Assembly: GCA_030267565.1 (NCBI GenBank)
Contig: BRXU01000013.1
Coordinates: 186,001-250,000 of the forward strand
Origin: Pleodorina starrii
Lineage: Eukaryota > Chlorophyta > Chlorophyceae > Chlamydomonadales > Volvocaceae
DNA length: 64,000 bases
Direction of reading: 5' to 3'
Shown here piece by piece: positions 57,810 to 64,000 of the stretch. Under the pieces are notes generated by a model, which saw only the letters and a list, made by a program, of their open reading frames with translations, was not told where the DNA came from and ran no database searches. The translations under genes were made by a program, and so were the position numbers. How positions within the stretch are numbered: position 1 is the stretch's first letter; each line of letters starts with the position of its first letter.

Positions 57810-59888
57810 ATGGCACGACCCACGGACAGCTTGAGCGCCATATGGCAACAGACCGAAAATGATGTGGAGGCGTTGAGAGCCCACATCCAAGTGGTAAGTC
57901 GGATTCCTTCTTCGCGCCGGGAAGTCGGGCGGTGGCGCCGTCCCTGCTGCGAGCTTTTCCGCTGACACTTGCCTGCGTTGGTAGCTAGCTCGCGCACTGC
58001 CGGCGACGGTTGGATGACGCGTGTGCCCGGGCCGCCCGCTCCTCGTAGCTATACACGGCTTGCCTCATGATCCTCGCCGCTCGCTAGCTGTCTTCCCTGC
58101 ACTGCATAACAGCGCACCCGCCTCACCCCTCTGCTCCCAAATCCTATCTGCGCCCATCGCGGGGCCCCACATCCTCACCGTGCCGTACCACTGCCTCCCT
58201 TGAGGTCGTCACTGTCGCACGCATCATCGCCCGCCCCTTCCTCTATTTGCCGCAATCTGTTTCATGGCTACAAAGTAATACTGCACCACCACCATCACCC
58301 CAGCCACACCGTAACCATCCTGGTTCATTCCAATATATTGCTTCCAAACAAGCAGGTGATGCAAGGCGACGACGAAGCGGCGGAGCGGCAAGCCTTCGAC
58401 AACATCCGCGCCCTGCTGGCTCGAGTCAAGATGTGCGCCGCGCTGGCACGTAGCGCCTCCAACGAGCAAGAGCGACAACACGCGGCGCGGCAGCAGGCCC
58501 AGGCGCAGGTGCAGGCGCAGGTCATGCAGCACCAACAGCAGCGGGCGGCAAGGGTGGTGGCGGTGGCGCAGCAGGCAGCGGCTCTGCATCAGGCGCATGT
58601 GCAGGCACAGGCACAGGCGCGGGCAGCGGCGGGGACGACGCAAGGGACGGCGGCGGCGCAGGCACCGACGCAGCCGCCAAATGCGGCGGCGCCGCCGGCA
58701 GCGAACGGGCATGGGGCGCAAGCGCAAGGGACAGCACAGGCAGGGGCAACGTCGGCGCCACAGCAGCCGGTGCAGGCGCAGGTGCAGACACAGCAATTTC
58801 AGCAGCAACAACTCCAGAAGCTGCAGCAACTTCAGCAGCAGCAACAGGCAGCGGCGGCGGGCGCAGCTGCCATGGCAGCGGCGGCGGCGGCGGCGGGAAG
58901 GCCGCAGACCGGCGGCATGGCGGCGGCGGCAGCGGCCGCGGCGGCGGCGGCCACGGCGGGCGCGCAGCGGCCAGTGGCGGCGACGGGCGCCACCTACCCG
59001 GCGGCAGTGGTGCCCCACCCCGCCTCGGGGGGAATTGCTTTTGCGCAGGTGGGTGGGTGAGTGAGGGAGGGAGGGAGGGGTGCGGACGGAGGAGAGCGGC
59101 GACACATGCTCGCGCCAAACAAGCCCTCCTGCCTCCAGCCGGCGTCGTACTGCAGTACCGTTGTACTGCAACCCTAATGGTTGGCTCCGCACCCCCCCAT
59201 CCGCAGGTGCCGGGGGCGGCGGGTGCAAGACCGGCCGTGTTCAACCCCCGTAAGTCCCCAATGTCTGCCTGGGTGGTTGAGTGAGGGGGAGCTGGGGGCT
59301 GGGAGCTGGTCGGGCCTCTTCTCGTATTGGGATTTGGCGTGTGCTAGTTGCTGGCGAGTGGCGAGTGTGGGTGGGCTCTGGCGCCGGTTACAGGGGCGGC
59401 AGGGGTGTGTGGGTGTTCGGGCAATGACTGCGCGGTTGGGGTCATGGAACAGCTTGTCTTGAGTTATCACCGATCCAACAAGCACAACACGTCCCATCTG
59501 TCCTTGTGGTCACCACATCCTCTTGAACCTCGGCCACTGGCGACATTCGCGTGCCCCGGCGCATTGGGCCCCGACCCGCAGTGCTCAATCCGTACGGCAC
59601 CGTGATACAACAGCAGATGGTGCCGGGCCGCGCCGCGCCGGCGGTCACGGGCGCAACCTTCAGCGCCGCGCAGCTGAACGCTGCGGCCCAGCAGGCGGCG
59701 TCGCTGCGGGCCCAGCATCAGGCCGTGGCGGCGTACTCGGCGGCCGCGGCAGCAGCAGGTAGGCCCCGGGCGGTGTTCTGCCAAGTGCGTCTGGATGACG
59801 CTACCGTAAATGTACGCTTCCTGACAAGTTTTGTATATGTGTTTTTAATGCAGGCACGCAGCCCGCGGGCCAAGCACCAAAGGTTTGA
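57810..59888 (+). CDS. Gln/Ala-rich protein of unknown family
   Basis: Five exons: 57810-57893, 58356-59048, 59207-59249, 59582-59758, 59854-59888; 343 residues. Donors are GTAAGT, GTGGGT, GTAAGT and GTAGGC, with consistent phases. The only ordered-looking part is the first 70 residues or so (IWQQTENDVEALRAHIQ; DDEAAERQAFDNIRALLARVKM), which should be helical and possibly coiled coil. The rest alternates Gln-rich runs (QFQQQQLQKLQQLQQQQQ), Ala runs and Pro/Gly spacers; FNP and LNPYGTVIQQQMVPGR are near the C-terminus. Such composition is common in transcription co-regulators such as Mediator subunits, but I cannot assign one. TGTAA at 60149-60153 lies about 20 bases before the start codon of the next gene, so its 3' UTR abuts or overlaps that gene's 5' UTR. 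Confidence 0.7.
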
Positions 59889-60170
59889 AGGCCGTTTGCG
59901 CAGTCCCAGAGAAACCAAACCAGGAACAGTCGGGCTTCGGAGCGAACGAACAGATGGTGTGGAGTGTTGTACCAGCCTCTTTTCGCTGGTGGAGCTGTCA
60001 CTGTTGCTTTGGCAGTTTATTGAGGATTATTATTGAGCGGCCGCATAGGCGTGCGCTTGGCTGGCAACTTGGCCATAAAGTCGGTGGGCTGTTTGTTTGG
60101 GCGTTCTCAACTAAACTTGCGGGTTGGACAGCATCCAGTCGTTTATTTTGTAAATTTTATATAACTGAAA

Positions 60171-63100
60171 ATGGCCACTCGTCTGTGCCGAGCTTTCTCT
60201 GGTGCGCCGCTGACTGCCGGTCGCGGCCTGCTGCACCGCGTTGTGATCAGCTCAACACCCTGCGCCGCACGACCTCATGGATTGCGATCAATCAGGTGTG
60301 TTGCATTACTTCTGGCGGCGCCCTGACGCATGCATCCTTCGTGGTCCAAGTGCGTCGCAAAGGTTACCGGCGCGCACAAGCAAGATTTCATGGATTGGTC
60401 CATGCCTGCGGTCTCTGGGTGGAAATGCGACCACGTTTGCTCGTTGATAGGCTGCGCGTCCGCGATGATGCGTGGTGCGGTCAGCTCCATGAACTCCGTC
60501 AGCGAAGCACGAATGAGAAATGTCCTGGAGGCGAGCACGCGGCGCCTGCGACGCGCCCGACGACGGAAGTCTTGCCAGCATTGCAGACTGACCCTTGGTC
60601 TCTCCCCTCTCAGCCATGCGGAAGCCGCCTGCGCTCTTCAGCCCAGCCCCCAGCCCAGCCACCAGCCCAGCCACCAGATGCCCCTTCGCAGAATCACCTC
60701 CATCAGACCTCTTGCAGCTGCCGACCCAAATTCACAAAGGGTGGACGGGTGCCATATGTATCCAGTCACGCGGTTGCAACCTTCTCCACGGAGGGATCGG
60801 ACCTCACCCATCAAAGGGGGCCCATGATGCTATCTTCCGCACCAAGCTCAGCCCTCCCGGCACGGGTCTCCCGGACGCGGGACCCTCTTAATGGCACCGA
60901 CCGAGTCCCGGTTCCGCCGGAGACTGCTGCCGGGTGCCGCCCTGCACCGCCAGTCTCCTGGCAGGCTGAGTGAGCACCCACACGCTCAGCCCCCACAGCA
61001 CGCCCCCTTCCCCTCCCCACCCGCACCACCCCACAGGACCACCACGGTTGCAGCTCTGCAGGCGGGCATCGTGGGTCTGCCCAACGTCGGAAAGGTGGGG
61101 GGGGGGAGGTGGGGAGGCGGGGGCAGTCAGCCGCCGGCGTCTGCGGGCCGGGTACTCCTGCTGCTCCTGCCGCTGCTACTGCTGGTAGCTGCTGGTCGGC
61201 AGCGTTATCCCCGGCGGCGGAAAAGTGGATGACCTTTGCGGCGGCTGCACCCGAACGGATGAGAGGGGGGTGGTTGGGGTTTGGTGAGCTGCCTCCCTGT
61301 CGGTCCGGCCGCTGAGCTCTCTACCTGCCTGTTGCACGCATCGTCGACATGCCTCCACATGCCCCCACATGCCTCCTCATGCCGGCCGCCCCTCCGCGTC
61401 CCTCCGCGTCCTCCGACCCCTCCCTCGCCCCTCCGCATCACGCCGCCTCCCTCCGACCCCTCCCCCGCCCCTCCGCCTCCCCTTCCGCATCACACCGCCC
61501 CGCCCCCCCCCCCGCAGTCCACTCTGTTCAACGCGCTGGTTGAGAACGGTAAGGCCCAGGCGGCCAACTTCCCCTTCTGCACCATTGAGCCCAACGTGGG
61601 CATTGTGCAGGTGGGCGCCGCTGTGGGGGTGGGGTGGGGGGGTACATGGAGGTAGGGGGGCACGTGGGGCGGCACGTTGGGTGGGCGGCTGTGCGGCCTG
61701 GCCGGGAAGGGGGAAGGGGGAAGGGAAGGTGCGGCTGGGCGGCTGGCGCGGAGGGCGGGTAGCGTGGGGCGGATCGGTGATGACGAGGGATGTTCGTGTT
61801 CGTGTTCGGGTACGGGCCCTGCGTGCAAACCAGTGACGGAGGCCTCTGGAACGGTGGCTGTTAAGTTGGATGAGTGGCTAAGTGGGGGCTGCACAGAAGC
61901 GCCCTGGGGGGGGGGGCAAAAGCGTCAGAGGCGAGCCCAGGGTTGGGTGGGATGTCCCCCGGGAGCCGCCCCTTCGCCCCCCCAATCCCCCTCGCCCTGA
62001 TTCCCCTGTGTCCCCGCTTCGCCCCCCTTGTCCTGGACCTCCTTATCCCTTGACCTCCTTGTCTCTCTGCAACCCTCCAATCAGGTTGAGGACCCGCGGC
62101 TGCAGGAGCTCAGCAGCATCTCGGGCTCCAAGGAAATTGTGAGTGACCCATGGGTCTGACCCGTGGGCCAGGCAGCAGCGAGCGACCCGTGGGTCAGCTG
62201 GCTGGCTGGCGCCGCTCGCGCGCTGCGCGGGAGGGCAGGGCCACCGGGGGGGACATTCCTGGGATGGGAGGTCGTGGGGAGGCATGCATATCCCGACCGA
62301 ATGCGCCAGACCAGTGAGGAGTTGTCCAGTGGGCCTCAAATGCGCCGCACCACCGACTTGTGCCGCTGCTGCTGCTGCTGCTGCTGCTGCCCGACCTCCT
62401 CCGCCCAGCTCCCGGCCACTGTTGAGTTCGTCGACATCGCGGGTCTGGTCAAGGGCGCCTCCAAGGGCGAGGGCATGGGCAACCAGTTCCTGACCAACAT
62501 CAGGAACACGGACGCAATCTGCCAGGTGGGGGCGCGGAGGGGGGTTTAGAGAAAAGATACCGCAGCGAAGGGATGGAGACGGCGGGAGGGAGGAGGAGGG
62601 ATGGATTGGGACGGGGGTGTGTTTGTGATGGTGGTGGTGAGCAGTACTGGCGGGGTTCTTTCGGAGACTGCCGGCGGTGGATGGGTGAGACCGGGGGCTA
62701 GTGGGGGGAGGGCCTGTGCGCAGCCGGGTGGCTACGGCGCCGAAGAGCCGTGGGGTGTCTCCTGGGTTGTCGTGGGTGGGCGACCACCTCCTGTGCCCGG
62801 CGCCAAGCCCCGCGTTCCCCCGCGGCGTCTAGCCATACCCCGGCGCTGACCGCTCCCTCCTTCCTCTCCCTCCCCTTCCCCCCTCCATCCTGCCACCGAA
62901 AGGTCGTCCGCTGCTTCGAGGATGATGACATCATCCACGTGGCGGGCAAGGTACGGCATGGAGTACGGCAACGGAATTTCCCGGAGGGCAGGACAACTGC
63001 GGCTAGCTTTTACGCGCCGAGCGGATCTCGCGCGCGATGCGTGTCGATGCGTTGCCTCCGCGCGTCGGGACTCCCCCCCCCGCCCCCTCATGCCGCCCTC

Positions 63101-63804
63101 TCCTGCGTCCCCTGCCCGTGCCCTGCGATTTCTTACCTCCTGCCCTTTTTGTTGTTACCTCCCTCCCTCCCTCCCCCCTTTCCCCCCCCTCCTCCTCCCC
63201 CCGCCTCCCCAGGTGGACCCGCTGGACGACATCGACGTCATCAATTTGGAGCTGGCACTGGCGGACCTGGGGGTCATTGAGAAGCGAGTGGAGCGACTCA
63301 AGAAGGGTGAGTGAGCAGGACGGAGAGGAGGAGCGGCAGCAACAACCAGCAGCGGCGGTGGGGGGGAGGCCAGTGTCCGGCGGCGCACCGGTTCACGGAT
63401 GCGGCATGCGAGGGGAACGCGCGTGGTGGCACGTGGCAGGCGCGCGCGCATGTGGGTTTGGCCTCCTGGGCTGCCTGCCCCTCCGCCCCATCTCCAAGAA
63501 CCCCTCCCTCTCTGGCCCCATGGCCCCCACCCCGACATCCCTCCCCCTTCCTCCCTCACCCACCACGCCACCAGGCAAGAAGGCCGCCGACCAGGCCGAG
63601 CGCGACGAGCTGGAGCTGAGCGCTCTGTCCAAGATCCAGGCCGCCATCGAGGCGGGCAAGGGCGCCCGCACCGCTCCGCTGACTCGCGACGAGGCGGAGG
63701 CGGTGAAGGGCCTGGGGCTGCTCACCCTCAAGCCGCTGGTCTACGCGGCCAATGTGGTGGAGGACGACCTGGCGGACCAGGGGGCCAACAACAAGCACGT
63801 GCAG
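60171..63804 (+). CDS. organelle-targeted YchF/OLA1-type GTPase, 5' part (runs past the last visible exon)
   Basis: Exons: 60171-60295, 61037-61094, 61518-61610, 62085-62138, 62409-62525, 62903-62950, 63213-63306, 63575-63804, then a donor at 63805; the rest lies beyond the window. About 273 residues are visible. The first 41 residues ([20 protein letters not shown]...) are basic and Ser/Ala-rich, a mitochondrial or chloroplast presequence. G1 is GLPNVGKST (about 55-63, split by an intron). [12 protein letters not shown] follows, then G3 [21 protein letters not shown] (from about 119), [23 protein letters not shown], and YAANVVED (about 255), where YchF proteins carry NxxE in place of NKxD. 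The last feature explains why the family prefers ATP. YchF binds the ribosome and affects translation and stress response. The sequence matches bacterial-type YchF, suggesting an organellar copy distinct from cytosolic OLA1. Confidence 0.95.
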
Positions 63805-64000
63805 GTGCGGGGGAGCGACTGGACATGCGGGTGTGTGTTTGTGGGCCCCCGTGTTTTCCGCTCGTTACTTGCTGCTCCTCTCGCTCACTTCCCCCCGCCG
63901 CCCCTCCTCCCCGGTAGCGTACCCCCCCCCCACACACACATACAACATCCCGTGCCCCGTGCGCCGGTCCCCTCGTCAATCCCCCCCCCTCCACCCGCCT
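63805..64000. other. intron of the YchF gene at the window edge
   Basis: Starts with donor GTGCGG and is CCCC-rich towards the end, typical of introns in this window. No acceptor followed by YchF-like sequence is visible before the window ends. Confidence 0.7.

Noticed and set aside
1..64000. tRNA or rRNA genes
   Set aside because: I did not find a convincing cloverleaf or rRNA core by eye; a covariance search would be needed to exclude tRNAs.

Overview
The window looks like nuclear DNA of a volvocine green alga (Chlamydomonadales: Chlamydomonas, Gonium or Volvox relatives). It is GC-rich, its genes have many short introns with GT-AG ends, TGTAA poly(A)-type signals follow several genes, and it carries M11 gametolysin-type metalloproteinases with long proline-rich tails next to a flagellar-type gene. 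All gene models here were spliced by eye from reading-frame continuity and phase; no transcript or database evidence was available.

Layout. 1-2955: 3' part of a helical-repeat protein gene. 4743-8293 and 11961-15254: two M11 metalloproteinase genes in tandem. Between them (9310-9925) lies a 5'-truncated copy of the 3' end of the first gene, so the duplicated unit was 'gene A 3' end + metalloproteinase'. 17418-18626: a small glycine-rich, probably organelle-targeted membrane protein. About 19860-20575: a decayed LINE-type reverse transcriptase C-terminus. 20846-27051: a 6.2-kb, roughly 326-copy minisatellite of 19 bp, with a 1,899-bp higher-order period. 27734-32200 (minus): mitochondrial NADPH:adrenodoxin/ferredoxin reductase. 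32703-36712 (plus, divergent from the reductase): a membrane protein with a CPBP-like motif. 37608-39095: a putative 1.49-kb DNA transposon with imperfect terminal inverted repeats, an 8-bp target duplication, subterminal GTTCACTGAAC repeats and an HNH-like reading frame. 39563-41303: linker histone H1. 43406-55923: a large gene of about 26 exons resembling the ciliary protein CFAP92/FAP92, one intron of which is filled by a TCCAC pentamer satellite. 57810-59888: a Gln/Ala-rich protein. 60171-window end: organelle-targeted YchF/OLA1-type GTPase, incomplete.

Functionally the window is a typical mixed nuclear locus: extracellular matrix proteolysis (two proteases), mitochondrial electron transfer, chromatin (H1), cilium structure and an organellar translation-associated GTPase. 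The genes do not form one pathway. The unusual content is structural: the protease duplication with patchy homogenisation, the minisatellite that is open in all six frames, and the putative transposon.
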